This document shows, one piece after another, positions 17,563 to 26,845 of a DNA stretch of 64,000 nucleotides (within the stretch, counting starts at the first letter, position 1; each line of letters begins with the position of its first letter). The stretch covers positions 434,001 through 498,000 of the forward strand of contig JAJZUP010000001.1 of assembly GCA_021848465.1 (NCBI GenBank), written 5' to 3'. This DNA is from Pseudomonadota bacterium. GTDB lineage: Bacteria > Pseudomonadota > Gammaproteobacteria > Burkholderiales > Gallionellaceae. The notes beneath the pieces are model-generated. The model had not been told where the DNA came from. It worked only from the letters and a program-made list of their open reading frames with translations, and made no database searches. The position numbers were made by a program, and so were the translations under genes.

Positions 17563-18231
17563 TCACTGGATAATGAACGAAGTAAATAAAACGTCCACTA
17601 CGCCCTTCTTGGTCGGCGCAGCGGGCTTTGGTGTTTCTTCGGCAGCATGCTCAGTTGCCGTTTCAGGAGCGGAGGCTGCCTCTGGCGCAGCGCCACCTTC
17701 CGGTGCGCCTTCTCCAGCAACGGTTTCCGGGCTGGAGGCTGGCGCAGGGGCTGCGGGAGCTACAACTGCAGCAGCGGGCGCATTACGGAAGCCAAGCACC
17801 TTGTTGGTTTCCACGGCAATTTCATCGGCAAGTTTCTTCTTGCCATCAACAGTTGCAATTTCGGATGGGCGCTTGCTGGATAACAGCAAATTCAGTTTGC
17901 TGCGAATTTCCGGCATCACCGCCTTGATCTTTTCGACCAGCTCCGGATCGAGCACTTTCAGGGAGAAGTTGACTTGCAAATACTGGTCGGCTTCTTCATG
18001 CTGCAAATTGACCGTGAACGTATCCAGCGCAATGAAAATCGGGTCGGCATGGACCTCCGGCTTGGGAGCTTCTTCATGGGAGGCATTCTTTGCCTTCATG
18101 AAATACCAACCCCCACCGCCACCCGCCAGCAGCACTGCAAGTGCGCCGATCATGATCAGTTTCTTCTTGTTTTTGGGTGGAGCTGCGGCGGGTTCTTCTT
18201 TCTTCGCCGCAGGTTTTGCTGGTTTGGCCAT
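17563..18231 (-). CDS. fliL: Flagellar basal-body protein FliL with long Ala/Pro-rich insert
   Basis: A 222-residue single-pass membrane protein of the stator region. It has a Lys/Ala-rich cytoplasmic N-terminus (1-24), one transmembrane helix (about 25-46) and a periplasmic stomatin-like domain from about 60 to 148 (ADQYLQVNFSLKV; VMPEIRSKLNLLLSSK). A low-complexity insert of about 60 residues rich in Ala, Pro and Glu (about 150-208) then separates that domain from the conserved C-terminal strand DVLFTSFIIQ. FliL is usually 150-180 residues, so the insert explains the extra length. It starts the fliL-to-fliR run, with a 93-base gap to fliK. Confidence 0.93.
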   Translation of the reverse strand: MAKPAKPAAKKEEPAAAPPKNKKKLIMIGALAVLLAGGGGGWYFMKAKNASHEEAPKPEVHADPIFIALDTFTVNLQHEEADQYLQVNFSLKVLDPELVEKIKAVMPEIRSKLNLLLSSKRPSEIATVDGKKKLADEIAVETNKVLGFRNAPAAAVVAPAAPAPASSPETVAGEGAPEGGAAPEAASAPETATEHAAEETPKPAAPTKKGVVDVLFTSFIIQ

Positions 18232-18324
18232 GCTGATTTCCTTTTCTAGTACGGTAATTATGCAGACATTCGCCCGTGTACCATGGCTGGAATAAGCCGG
18301 AAAATAATCCTTATTTCAGCTTTA

Positions 18325-19494
18325 TCAGGCGAAGGTATCAACTATACCGTTATGTCGGCTGATTTGGGAGACGCGGGCAATGTGCGCGGAAGCAGCGCCG
18401 GTATCAGAGACCCCGGTGATGCCCGAACGCGAGTTACCGGATTTGTTTCCAGATTCGCCTTGCTGGGAATTGCGCGAATTGTCGCTGACAGTGGCGTTCC
18501 CCAGCATGATCCCGCTATCAGCCATCATTTCGCGCAACTTTGGCAAGGCCTGTTCAATTGCGTCGCGCACGGCAGCATGCGGGGAAGTGAACAGCGCGGT
18601 GGCCTGGTCACCGCTGACCTTCAACACCACATCCATCGGGCCAAGCTGGGGTGGGTTGAGGTGCAGCTCCGCGCTTTGTTCCTTGCTGGAGGCAAGCCAG
18701 GTAATTTTCTGGTTGAATTCGTCGCCCCATTTGTCATGGTTGACCGGCGTGTCAATCGTAACGACAGTCGGCATGACCACCGCGGGAGCCAGTGAGTTGG
18801 CGGTATTTTGCAGGGACGCGAGGTTGGCGGCGTTAGGCTGCTGTGTTGCCGGAGCCAGGGGTAATGCCTGGTCCTTACTGTCGTGCTTGGCAAGCTTGTC
18901 GGCGCCGGCAGCAGCAAGGATGCTGGTAAATGCGGCATCCTTTTTACCTTCGACCAACGACTCCTTCAAATTGGCAGGTGTGGCCTTGATATTGTCTTTT
19001 GCTGCCGCCAAACCGGAAGCGGCATCAGACGTTTCGGTGCTCACTGCCGATGTCCCCTCTGCGGCCTTGGCTTGGCTGGGGCCTGTCTTGCCGGATGTCA
19101 GTGCAGCCAGCCCCGGCAATGAAGCGGCGGCCGATGACGATGCTGTGAGTTCATCGGGCTTAACGTCGGCTTTGGGCTGCGTTGCAGTATTTGCAGCTTG
19201 CGGCATCAGGGCGGCCAGCATGTCGTTCGGCAACCCGGCAGCCGGGTCTGGCGCTGCCGCAGGTGTTGTTTCGGCGGCCTTGATGTCGGCAAATATTTCC
19301 TCAGCAGATTTGGGGCCGGCCTTCTTTGCGACGGGGGCAGCCTCTTCGCCGGCGTCGGAAACCTGGCGTGCCAGCACATCGCCAAACGGCTGCCCTTGTG
19401 GGGCTGCGTCGTCAGCTGCCGCAGTTGCAGATGACTGGCTGGCGGCTTTCGCGGCATTTTGCGGGGCTGAAGGTACGATGGGCAAATTACTCAT
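18325..19494 (-). CDS. fliK: Flagellar hook-length control protein FliK
   Basis: A 389-residue protein with a long Ala-rich, poorly conserved N-terminal region (1-270) and a compact C-terminal domain (about 270-350) showing SAELHLNPPQLGPMDVVLKV, the FliK signature. FliK measures hook length and switches export specificity. The last ~40 residues are Ser/Gly/Asn-rich. It overlaps the end of fliJ by eight bases. A gap of 93 bases separates it from fliL, which may hold a separate promoter, though no convincing one was found. Confidence 0.92.
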   Translation of the reverse strand: MSNLPIVPSAPQNAAKAASQSSATAAADDAAPQGQPFGDVLARQVSDAGEEAAPVAKKAGPKSAEEIFADIKAAETTPAAAPDPAAGLPNDMLAALMPQAANTATQPKADVKPDELTASSSAAASLPGLAALTSGKTGPSQAKAAEGTSAVSTETSDAASGLAAAKDNIKATPANLKESLVEGKKDAAFTSILAAAGADKLAKHDSKDQALPLAPATQQPNAANLASLQNTANSLAPAVVMPTVVTIDTPVNHDKWGDEFNQKITWLASSKEQSAELHLNPPQLGPMDVVLKVSGDQATALFTSPHAAVRDAIEQALPKLREMMADSGIMLGNATVSDNSRNSQQGESGNKSGNSRSGITGVSDTGAASAHIARVSQISRHNGIVDTFA

Positions 19495-19981
19495 GATGTG
19501 CTCCTGAGGGGGTGGGTTCTTGTTCGTCGTTCAATCGTTCAATGCTTTTGCGTGCGGCAAAACGGCTGGCATATTCGTCCTGGGCTTTTTGTTCGGCCTT
19601 GGCTTCCCGTTTCGATTCCGCATCCCAGTGCCGCTGCGCAAGCGTTTCAAATGACTGCACGCTGCGCTGGGTATCGCGATACAGTTCGCGGCCGGATGCC
19701 AGCGAAGAGCTGGTGTGGGTGAGGACACCCTGTTGCTGTTCAATCGCCTGGTCGAGGCGGTAGATGAATTCCTGGAAATTGCGCAGGTCGACCGGCGACA
19801 TGCCCGCGCTGACCGCTTCCTGGAACTTATCCTGGTAGTCCTTGCGGAACTGCTGCAGCATTTGCAGCTTTGCTTCCGCGCTATGGTGCTGCTGGTTCAG
19901 CCGCCCGAGATTTTTCACGGCGGCCTCGTTTTTCTGCTTGGCGAGGAGTACCAGGGTTTGCAATGGAAAAGGCTTGGCCAT
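19487..19981 (-). CDS. fliJ: Flagellar export protein FliJ
   Basis: A 164-residue, almost wholly helical coiled-coil protein, matching FliJ, the central stalk of the FliI export ATPase. Typical patterns are FPLQTLVLLAKQKNEAAVKNLG at the N-terminus and repeated Gln/Arg/Lys-rich heptads. The ATG at 19981 is preferred over the GTG two codons earlier because GGGAG in the fliI end is placed about nine bases upstream. It sits between fliI and fliK. Confidence 0.92.
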   Translation of the reverse strand: MAKPFPLQTLVLLAKQKNEAAVKNLGRLNQQHHSAEAKLQMLQQFRKDYQDKFQEAVSAGMSPVDLRNFQEFIYRLDQAIEQQQGVLTHTSSSLASGRELYRDTQRSVQSFETLAQRHWDAESKREAKAEQKAQDEYASRFAARKSIERLNDEQEPTPSGAHHE

Positions 19982-19983
19982 GG

Positions 19984-21381
19984 TCACTGCTCCCGCTCAA
20001 ACAGCCCAACGAATGCGTTGAGGCTATCCTGGTAATGGTCGGCCTCGAACATGCCCTGCTTGAGGAACTGTTCCTGGCGCGGATGAATGATGATGGCTTC
20101 ATCCAGCAGCGGGTCGCTGCCGGGTACATAGGCCCCGACGCTGATCAGGTCGCGGTTGCGCTGGTAGTGTGCATACAGTTGCTTGAAGCGGTGAACCAGG
20201 GCGAAATGCGGCGGGCTGACCAGGTTGCTCATGGCGCGGCTGATCGAAGCCTCGATGTCGATGGCAGGGTAGTGACCTTGTTCGACGAGACGGCGGGACA
20301 ATACGATGTGTCCGTCGAGGATCGCACGTGCACTGTCGGCAATCGGGTCCTGCTGGTCGTCACCCTCGGTCAGCACGGTGTAGAACGCGGTGATCGAACC
20401 GCCGCCCTCCATGCCGTTACCGGCACGTTCGACCAGTTGCGGCAGCTTGGCGAACACCGAGGGCGGATACCCCTTGGTTGCAGGCGGCTCGCCGATGGCC
20501 AACGCGATCTCGCGCTGCGCCATCGCATAGCGGGTGAGCGAGTCCATGATCAGCAGCACATTCTTGCCCTGGTCGCGGAAATATTCGGCAATCGTGGTTG
20601 CATACGCCGCCCCTTGCATGCGCAGCAGCGGGCTGGTGTCGGCCGGTGCGGCAACCACCACCGCGCGGCGCAGCCCCTCTTCGCCGAGGATGTCGGTGAT
20701 GAATTCCTTCACTTCGCGGCCGCGTTCGCCGATCAGTCCCACCACGATTACATCCGCAGTCGTGTAGCGCGCCATCATGCCCAGCAATACGCTTTTGCCG
20801 ACGCCGGAACCGGCGAACAAGCCCATGCGCTGGCCGCGGCCAACTGTCAGCAGCGCGTTAATCGCGCGAACGCCGACATCCAGTACTTCGCGGATCGGGG
20901 CGCGCTCCAGCGGGTTGATCGGGCGGCTTTGCAAGGTTGCACTGGGGCAGCCAACCAGCGGGCCAAACTGGTCCAGCGGCCGGCCGGCGCCATCCAGCAC
21001 GCGACCCAGCAGCATGTCCCCTACCGGCAGGTGGCGCGCCAGGCTGCCTGCCGGCTGTGGGGCTGCCTGGTCGATGGCAAGCTGTGCTGCGGGCGCTTCA
21101 AACGGGATGACACGTGCGCCGGGAACCAGGCCATGCACATCGTTTTCCGGCATCAGGAACAGCTTTTCGCCGGAGAAGCCGACTACCTCTGCCTCAACAG
21201 CGCCGTCCGGCAACTGGATCAGGCAGGTGCCGCCCACCGCCATGCGCAGCCCAACCGCTTCCATCACCAATCCGGTCACCTTGGTCAGGCGGCCGCTCAC
21301 TTGCAATGGCGGGTTCTGCCGAACCGTGGCGCGGTTGGCTTGCAGGAAGTTTTGCCAGCGCAGGTGATGTGCGTTACTCAT
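19984..21381 (-). CDS. fliI: Flagellum-specific ATPase FliI
   Basis: A 465-residue F1-beta-like ATPase that energises flagellar protein export. Walker A is GSGVGKS (191-197), Walker B is in [20 protein letters not shown], and [12 protein letters not shown] is typical for type III ATPases. It overlaps fliH by eight bases upstream and nearly abuts fliJ. Length matches the family. Confidence 0.97.
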   Translation of the reverse strand: MSNAHHLRWQNFLQANRATVRQNPPLQVSGRLTKVTGLVMEAVGLRMAVGGTCLIQLPDGAVEAEVVGFSGEKLFLMPENDVHGLVPGARVIPFEAPAAQLAIDQAAPQPAGSLARHLPVGDMLLGRVLDGAGRPLDQFGPLVGCPSATLQSRPINPLERAPIREVLDVGVRAINALLTVGRGQRMGLFAGSGVGKSVLLGMMARYTTADVIVVGLIGERGREVKEFITDILGEEGLRRAVVVAAPADTSPLLRMQGAAYATTIAEYFRDQGKNVLLIMDSLTRYAMAQREIALAIGEPPATKGYPPSVFAKLPQLVERAGNGMEGGGSITAFYTVLTEGDDQQDPIADSARAILDGHIVLSRRLVEQGHYPAIDIEASISRAMSNLVSPPHFALVHRFKQLYAHYQRNRDLISVGAYVPGSDPLLDEAIIIHPRQEQFLKQGMFEADHYQDSLNAFVGLFEREQ

Positions 21382-22009
21382 GTTTCAACCAGGACGAATC
21401 CTGTCCTATGCTGCCGGTAAGCCGCTGCCAGCGGGTTTCCACCGTGGCGTCGATCTGGCTGTGCGCCGTCTCGATGCGTGCTCCGCCACGCGTAATCTGC
21501 GGGTCTTCGAAAATTTTCCATCCGGCGTGCGCCAATTGTTCGCCCATGCGGGTGCGCACGATTTCCGCATCATCCGGGTGCAGCACGATATGCGCGCCGG
21601 GATTGAAATGGGGCAGGGTGCGGATGGCTTCCTGGATGATCTCGATCACAACTTCCGGATTGACCTGCAAGGTCTGGCGCAGCATCTGCTGGGCCAACTC
21701 CAAGGCCAGATCGAGCAGGCCTTGCGAAACCTGGCGGTCCACATCCAGTTCCAGCGCCGACAAAAGCGCGGTAAAGCGCTGGTTTTCAGCGAGAGCCTGA
21801 TTCATCCCGTTTTTATAGCCGTCGTTGTAGCCTGTCTGGAAGCCTTCTTCGCGCGCCTGTTGTTCGATATTTTCCAGTTCGGATGCGGTCGGCAACTTCA
21901 TGCCATTCGGGTTTCCCGTGACGCGGATAGCGCCGCCCTCATCGAACGAAGGGAGCTCCCAGCGTTCGTAGGCAGTCAACTTCTCTTTGGGTGTAAGCAC
22001 GTCAGACAT
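21374..22009 (-). CDS. fliH: Flagellar assembly protein FliH
   Basis: A 211-residue regulator of FliI. The middle contains the [12 protein letters not shown] glycine-repeat-like region (about 65-80) and a C-terminal E-stalk-like domain with [23 protein letters not shown]. The ATG at 22009 is chosen because GGAGAGG lies just upstream inside fliG; an ATG at 22027 is less likely. It overlaps fliG by eight bases and fliI by eight bases. Confidence 0.93.
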   Translation of the reverse strand: MSDVLTPKEKLTAYERWELPSFDEGGAIRVTGNPNGMKLPTASELENIEQQAREEGFQTGYNDGYKNGMNQALAENQRFTALLSALELDVDRQVSQGLLDLALELAQQMLRQTLQVNPEVVIEIIQEAIRTLPHFNPGAHIVLHPDDAEIVRTRMGEQLAHAGWKIFEDPQITRGGARIETAHSQIDATVETRWQRLTGSIGQDSSWLKHE

Positions 22010-22994
22010 ATGCTTCCTCTCCGGCACCGCCTAGCGATACCTGCCCTTCGTCAGCAAGGCGACGCACAATCTTGAGGATTTCCTTCTGCTCGGCTTCCAC
22101 TTCGCTGACCTTGACCGGGCCCTTCGCTTCCAGGTCCTCGCGCAGCATTTCGGCGGCACGCTGCGACATGTTCTTGAGTATTTTCTCGCGCAGCTCTTCG
22201 CTGGCGCCCTTCAGGGCGACAATCAGCGATTCGGACTGGACTTCGCGCAGGATCAACTGGATCGAGCGATCCTCGATTTCCATCAGGTCCTCGAATACGA
22301 ACATCTCATCCATGATCTCCTGTGCCAGTTCGGCATCATGGCTGCGCACCGAGTCGAGCACATTGTCCTGCATGCCGCCGATGAAGTTCAGGATTTCCGC
22401 CGCGGTGCGCACGCCGCCGCGGATGGACTTCTTGCCCACCGCATTGCCGGTCAGCAGCTTGGTGAATACGTCGTTCAATTCCTGCAGGGCGATCGGCTGC
22501 ACGCTGTCGAGCGTGGCAATGCGCAGCATGACATCGTTACGCGTGCGCTCCGTCAATTGGCCCAGTACCGAGGCGGCCTGCTCCGGTTCCAGGTGTGCCA
22601 AGATCGTGGCGATGATCTGTGGATGCTCGTTGGAAACCAGGTCGGCGACCGAGGCCGGGTCCATCCACTTCAGGCTTTCAATGCCGCTGGTGTCGCTGTT
22701 GTGCAGGATGCGGTCGATCAGGCCGGCGGCCTTGTCGTCGCCGAGCGCTTTTTGCAGCATGTTGCGGATGTAGGCATCCGAGTCCATGCCGAACGTGGTC
22801 TTTTCCGAGGCCACCTCATGGAAGTCCTCGAACACGGCCGCAATCTGGTCGCGGCTCAGGTTTCTCAGGCTGACCATTGCCGCGCTGATCTTTTGCACCT
22901 CTTTGGGCTCAAGATATTTCATGACCTCGGCGGCCTCATCCGCCCCCAGGGTCAGCAGCAAAATGGCACTTTTGGTTACGCCGTCGTCGCTCAT
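22002..22994 (-). CDS. fliG: Flagellar motor switch protein FliG
   Basis: A 330-residue rotor protein. The N-terminal domain (KSAILLLTLGADEAAEVMKYL) contacts FliF, the middle armadillo domain carries the EHPQIIATILAHLEP motif, and the C-terminal domain has the charged torque helix (LIVALKGASEELREKILKNMSQRAAEMLREDLE). The gene overlaps the end of fliF by four bases (ATGA) and fliH by eight. Confidence 0.97.
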   Translation of the reverse strand: MSDDGVTKSAILLLTLGADEAAEVMKYLEPKEVQKISAAMVSLRNLSRDQIAAVFEDFHEVASEKTTFGMDSDAYIRNMLQKALGDDKAAGLIDRILHNSDTSGIESLKWMDPASVADLVSNEHPQIIATILAHLEPEQAASVLGQLTERTRNDVMLRIATLDSVQPIALQELNDVFTKLLTGNAVGKKSIRGGVRTAAEILNFIGGMQDNVLDSVRSHDAELAQEIMDEMFVFEDLMEIEDRSIQLILREVQSESLIVALKGASEELREKILKNMSQRAAEMLREDLEAKGPVKVSEVEAEQKEILKIVRRLADEGQVSLGGAGEEAYV

Positions 22995-24610
22995 TCTTTA
23001 TTCACCCATTCTTTTACTACCGAGGCTACGATTTTCGGGTCATCCTTGGTCAGTTGTTTTGCCAGCTCCAGGTTTTCTTCATAACTGTTCTTGCTTTCCA
23101 GGGTCGCCGGGCCATGATGGTGGCGCGCTGCCTCGGCCGCTGCGGCAGCGGCTTCGGCCTGCGCGGCGGCCTGTGCAGACAGGTTGCGGAAGGCCGGCCG
23201 GATGATGCCGAACAGCAGGAACCCGATGCCACCAGCGATCAGCAGGTATTTAAGGATTTCCTTGCCCAGAGCGATATTGTCCGGCTGTTTCCAGAACGGC
23301 AGCGGCGGTTCAGCCGGCTCCGTGTCAACATTGAATGCCCGGTTCAGCACGTTCACGCTGTCGCCGCGCTTGCTGTCGAATCCCATCGCATCCTTTACCA
23401 GTGCCGTGATTTGGGCATTTTCCGCGTCCGTATAAGGCTTGGAAGTGACCTTGCCGGTTTTCGGGTCGGTGACATTGCGGTTGTTGATGACCACCGCCAC
23501 CGACAGTCTGCGGATCGAGCCGACCGGTAATTTGGTGTGCTGGATGGTGCGGTCCAGCTCAAAGTTCGAGGTGGCTTCCTTGCGCATGTTCTCAATGTTT
23601 TCCACGCTGCTGGCGGAATTGGCATTATTGATCACCATGGTGGAGCCCGGAGGCGGCTGGTTCGACAGTGCGCCGGGCACCCCGCCGGTGGATTGCGTAC
23701 CGTTGCGGGCTTCCATGGTTTGCATGCTGCGTACCGCGGCCGTATTCGGGCGCTGGTTGGGCTTATAGGTTTCTGCGGTTTCCTCAACCTGGGAGAAATC
23801 GAGACTGGCGGTCACCTGCGCCTTGACGTTCTGCTGGCCGGTGATCGGGGCCAGGATATCCTCGATGCGCTTGATGTAGTCCTGCTCCACTTCGCGTACA
23901 TATTTGAGCTGGCTGGCATCCATCAGCGGATCGTTGCCGTCGTGCGCGTCATTCAGCATGTTGCCGCTCTGGTCGATGATCGTGACATTCTGCGGCGACA
24001 TGTTGGGGATGCTGCTGGAAACCAGGTGGACGATGCCGCTGACCTGGCTGGGGTCGAGCACACGGCCGCCGCGCAGCGTCAGCACCACCGAAGCGCTGGG
24101 CTTCTGCTGGTCCTTCACGAAAACCGAAGGCTTGGGAATGGCGAGGTGGACGCGCGCGCTTTCAACGGCAGCCAGGGTCTGCATCGAACGCGCCAGTTCG
24201 CCTTCCAGCGAGCGCTGGTAATTGACCTGCTCCAGGAATTGGCTGGTGCCGAATTTTTGCGACTCCATCAGCTCGAAACCGACCGTGCCGCCCTTGGGCA
24301 GGCCCTGCGAGGCAAGGCGCAGGCGCACTTCATGCACCATATTGGCCGGCACCATCAGGGCGCCGCCGCCTTCGGTAAACTTGTATGGAACGTTTTGTTG
24401 CTGCAATGCTTCGATGATGGCGCCGCCGTCACGGTCGGAAAGATTGCTGTACAGCACGCGGTATTCAGGCGTCTGCCCCCACATCCAGAAGCCGACCAGC
24501 ACGGCAATCGTGGCCGCAATGGCAAACATGAAGCCCATCTTCTGCTGCGCATTCAGGCTGAGCAGCAGGCTGAGGATGGATGGGGCCGGATTGTTGGGTG
24601 TGTCGCTCAT
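22991..24610 (-). CDS. fliF: Flagellar MS-ring protein FliF
   Basis: A 539-residue inner-membrane ring protein with two transmembrane helices (about residues 24-43 and 438-458) enclosing a large periplasmic part of ring-building motifs (GGAIIEALQQQNVPYKF; RVHLAIPKPSVFVKDQQKPSASVVL). The cytoplasmic tail binding FliG ends in VVKEWVNKE. ATG at 24610. It leads the long minus-strand flagellar run and is divergent from fliE, an arrangement common in betaproteobacteria. Confidence 0.97.
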   Translation of the reverse strand: MSDTPNNPAPSILSLLLSLNAQQKMGFMFAIAATIAVLVGFWMWGQTPEYRVLYSNLSDRDGGAIIEALQQQNVPYKFTEGGGALMVPANMVHEVRLRLASQGLPKGGTVGFELMESQKFGTSQFLEQVNYQRSLEGELARSMQTLAAVESARVHLAIPKPSVFVKDQQKPSASVVLTLRGGRVLDPSQVSGIVHLVSSSIPNMSPQNVTIIDQSGNMLNDAHDGNDPLMDASQLKYVREVEQDYIKRIEDILAPITGQQNVKAQVTASLDFSQVEETAETYKPNQRPNTAAVRSMQTMEARNGTQSTGGVPGALSNQPPPGSTMVINNANSASSVENIENMRKEATSNFELDRTIQHTKLPVGSIRRLSVAVVINNRNVTDPKTGKVTSKPYTDAENAQITALVKDAMGFDSKRGDSVNVLNRAFNVDTEPAEPPLPFWKQPDNIALGKEILKYLLIAGGIGFLLFGIIRPAFRNLSAQAAAQAEAAAAAAEAARHHHGPATLESKNSYEENLELAKQLTKDDPKIVASVVKEWVNKE

Positions 24611-24772
24611 GTTTTCTACCAGGGGAAACGCGTTTTATTACCGCACGTTGCACATTATCTGCGCCTGACGCAAGTTCAGTATGCCGAAAAGCGGGAGAAT
24701 TCTATAGCTTTTCCTGCCATCACGACGGCACGCGGGTGATATTGTGGCGGCACTGACGAAAGGAAAGACAGC

Positions 24773-25093
24773 ATGAACGTATCCAATGTCGATAGCCTGA
24801 TAGCGCAAATGCGTGCGGCCATAGCCGCATCGCAGGGAGCCTTGCCCCCGGCCCAGCCACCAGCGGGCGGCGCCAGCTTTGCCGATGCGCTGAAAAATTC
24901 GATCGACAACGTTGCTCAGGCCCAGAACCAGGCCTACGACATGCAGAAGGCGTTTGTGCTGGGCGACAGCAAGGTCAGCCTGAGCGACACCATGATTTCG
25001 ATGCAAAAAGCCAATATCCAGTTCCAGACCGCTGTCCAGGTACGCAACAAGGTCGTCGCCGCCTACAACGACATCATGAACATGCAGGTCTAA
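24773..25093 (+). CDS. fliE: Flagellar hook-basal body protein FliE
   Basis: A 106-residue rod-junction protein linking the MS ring to the rod. SFADALKNSIDNVAQAQNQAYDMQKAFVLGD and SLSDTMISMQKANIQFQTAVQVRNKVVAAYNDIMNMQV are diagnostic. It follows a GAAAGGAAAG ribosome site. It is divergent from fliF across a 162-base gap in which I could not identify a convincing sigma-28 or sigma-54 promoter. Confidence 0.96.
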   Translation: MNVSNVDSLIAQMRAAIAASQGALPPAQPPAGGASFADALKNSIDNVAQAQNQAYDMQKAFVLGDSKVSLSDTMISMQKANIQFQTAVQVRNKVVAAYNDIMNMQV

Positions 25094-25175
25094 GCGCGCC
25101 GCTCTGGGCACGCTGCCAGCAGTTATACTTCCGGCTGTTTATTCATTGCGCCGCCGCGCGGCAGCGCCGATTTTC

Positions 25176-26204
25176 ATGTCTGAAACCTTCGCACAGCGGC
25201 TGATTGATTGGCAGAAACAGGCCGGTCGCCACGATTTGCCCTGGCAGGGCGCCGATGCCTACCGCGTGTGGCTGTCCGAAATCATGCTGCAACAGACCCA
25301 GGTCGTCACCGTCATCCCCTATTTCGAGCGTTTCGTCGCCGCCTTTCCCGACATTGCCGCGCTGGCTGCCGCCAGCGAAGAGCAGGTGCTCGCGCATTGG
25401 AGCGGCCTCGGCTACTACGCGCGCGGCCGCAACCTGCACCGCGCCGCGCGGCTGATCGTTGAACAGCATCACGGCGAATTCCCGCGCGACTTCGAGCAAA
25501 TCCTCGCCCTGCCCGGCATTGGCCGCTCCACCGCCGCCGCCGTCTGCGCCCTGGCCTACCACGAACGCCGCGCGATCCTCGATGGCAATGTCAAGCGCGT
25601 GCTGGCACGCTACTGCGGCATCGCCGGCTGGGCCGGGGAAAAGAAGTTGGAAGCGCAACTCTGGCAACAAGCCGAAGCCCTGTTGCCGCAGCGAGAGGTT
25701 GCCACCTACACCCAGGCGCTAATGGACATGGGCGCCACCGTCTGCACGCGCAGCCGCCCCAAGTGTGCGATCTGCCCGGTGCAGGCCGACTGCGTGGCGC
25801 TGCAAACCGAGCGCATCGCCGAACTGCCCGCCCCGCGTCCGCGCAAAGCCGTGCCGGAAAAACAGGCAACCTTCCTGCTGCTCATGCACGGCAACGACAT
25901 CCTGCTGGAAAAGCGCCCCGGCAGCGGCATCTGGGGTGGCCTGTGGTGTCCGCCGCAAGTGGAGCAAGGGCAGGAAAGCGACTACCTGCAGCGTAGCGGC
26001 ATGACGGTGGCCGAACGCAGCGAACTACCCGCCTTCACCCACACCTTTACCCATTTCAAACTGCACATCACCCCGCTGCTGCTGCGCATCGCTCGCAAGC
26101 CGTCGCGAGCACAGCAGACAGGCAGCGTGTGGCTGGATGTGGAAGAAGCGTTGCAGGCCGCGATACCGACCCCGGTACGCAGGATGCTGGATGGGCTGGT
26201 TTAG
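25176..26204 (+). CDS. mutY: A/G-specific adenine DNA glycosylase MutY
   Basis: A 342-residue MutY that removes adenine opposite 8-oxoguanine. The helix-hairpin-helix glycosylase domain contains the catalytic Glu in SEIMLQQTQV, LPGIGRSTAAAV and the catalytic Asp in ILDGNVKRVLAR. The [4Fe-4S] loop C-X6-C-X2-C-X5-C (CTRSRPKCAICPVQADC) follows, then a NUDIX-like C-terminal domain recognising 8-oxoG. The ATG at 25176 starts the conserved SETFAQRLIDWQ stretch; an upstream in-frame TTG at 25146 adds ten unlikely residues. The last ~80 bases recur downstream in degraded form (see 27540-27622). Confidence 0.95.
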   Translation: MSETFAQRLIDWQKQAGRHDLPWQGADAYRVWLSEIMLQQTQVVTVIPYFERFVAAFPDIAALAAASEEQVLAHWSGLGYYARGRNLHRAARLIVEQHHGEFPRDFEQILALPGIGRSTAAAVCALAYHERRAILDGNVKRVLARYCGIAGWAGEKKLEAQLWQQAEALLPQREVATYTQALMDMGATVCTRSRPKCAICPVQADCVALQTERIAELPAPRPRKAVPEKQATFLLLMHGNDILLEKRPGSGIWGGLWCPPQVEQGQESDYLQRSGMTVAERSELPAFTHTFTHFKLHITPLLLRIARKPSRAQQTGSVWLDVEEALQAAIPTPVRRMLDGLV

Positions 26205-26219
26205 GCAGGAGGAGCCGGG

Positions 26220-26516
26220 TCAGCGGTTTTGGGGCCAACGATGCGGATTACGCGCGTCATGTAACACCGCCAAAATATGCACGAGATCGTCACGCACCAC
26301 ATAAAACAGGCCGTAAGGAAAGCGCGGAAGAAGTGCGCGACGAACACTTGGAATCACTTCGGCATAAAGCAGCGGTGCTTGCACTAGCCGTTTTAACTGC
26401 AATTCCATTGTAGCAATGAATTCTTCACCGAGACCGGGACTTTGCGATTCGTACCACTCTTGAGCCTCGCCAATTTCACGCAATGCTCGCGCAGAGAATT
26501 TCAGGCGGTACGCCAT
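26220..26516 (-). CDS. RelE/ParE-family toxin
   Basis: A 98-residue RelE/ParE superfamily toxin. The pattern FSARALREIGEAQEWYESQSPGLGEEFIATMELQLKRL in the helical half and RRALLPRFPYGLFYVVRDDLVHILAVLHDARNP in the strand half is typical; such proteins act on ribosome-bound mRNA (RelE) or DNA gyrase (ParE), and which applies here is not clear from sequence. The gene overlaps its antitoxin by 16 bases and is translated after it. Transcription runs towards mutY, converging 16 bases from the mutY stop. Confidence 0.88.
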   Translation of the reverse strand: MAYRLKFSARALREIGEAQEWYESQSPGLGEEFIATMELQLKRLVQAPLLYAEVIPSVRRALLPRFPYGLFYVVRDDLVHILAVLHDARNPHRWPQNR

Positions 26517-26734
26517 GAACCATCTTTGAGCCGTGCTTTTACCTGCTCCCAGGAGTATCCGGCCGCCGGATTTGCCTCGAATTCCGCCAGGCGAGTTTCG
26601 AGTTCGGCCTTGAGTGCAGGCGAAATTTTCACCGCTTCCGGAACTGCGGCAACACTGTCCCAGATCAGCTCAACGAGACGAATGCGTTCCTGCACTGGAA
26701 GCTCAAGAATATCGGCGATAGAGATATTGTTCAT
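26501..26734 (-). CDS. Antitoxin of RelE/ParE module (CHP02574-type addiction module protein)
   Basis: A 77-residue acidic protein matching the putative addiction-module component family, with ISIADILELPVQERIRLVELIWDSVAAVPE at the N-terminus and an Ala/Glu-rich C-terminus ending GYSWEQVKARLKDG, which usually wraps the toxin. The ATG at 26734 begins the family motif; an ATG at 26743 three codons earlier is possible, neither with a clear ribosome site. It overlaps the toxin gene by 16 bases. Confidence 0.82.
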   Translation of the reverse strand: MNNISIADILELPVQERIRLVELIWDSVAAVPEAVKISPALKAELETRLAEFEANPAAGYSWEQVKARLKDGSWRTA

Positions 26735-26772
26735 GCCGGGCATTGTACATTTTTTCGAAAGGCACGCTAATG

Positions 26773-26800
26773 CGGTGCGCAAGATGCTGGAGGGGGGTAG
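26773..26800 (+). repeat. Short repeat of the mutY 3' end (second copy)
   Basis: Bases 26773-26795 match mutY 26173-26195 at 20 of 23 positions, exactly 600 bases further on (CGGTGCGCAAGATGCTGGA core). Together with the longer copy at 27540-27622, this lies between the two toxin-antitoxin modules. The match is short, so common origin is likely but not proven. Confidence 0.55.
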
Positions 26801-26827
26801 TCGGGGCGGTATTGCGCGAAGAAAGGG

Positions 26828-26843
26828 GGCGCTTTGAAGCGCC
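26828..26843 (-). terminator. Weak hairpin after mazF-like gene
   Basis: A palindrome GGCGCTTTGAAGCGCC lies just after the stop of the MazF-like toxin; on the minus strand it is followed by a C/T-rich run. It may be a weak terminator. Confidence 0.4.
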
Positions 26844-26845
26844 AG

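Noticed and set aside
19870-21420. A 516-codon open frame on the plus strand opposite fliI
   Set aside because: It is antisense to fliI over nearly its full length and has no known domain.
23537-24739. A 400-codon open frame opposite fliF
   Set aside because: It overlaps fliF on the other strand and has no recognisable product.
24611-24772. Sigma-28 or sigma-54 promoter between fliF and fliE
   Set aside because: No sequence in the gap matches either consensus closely enough; some near matches had wrong spacing.
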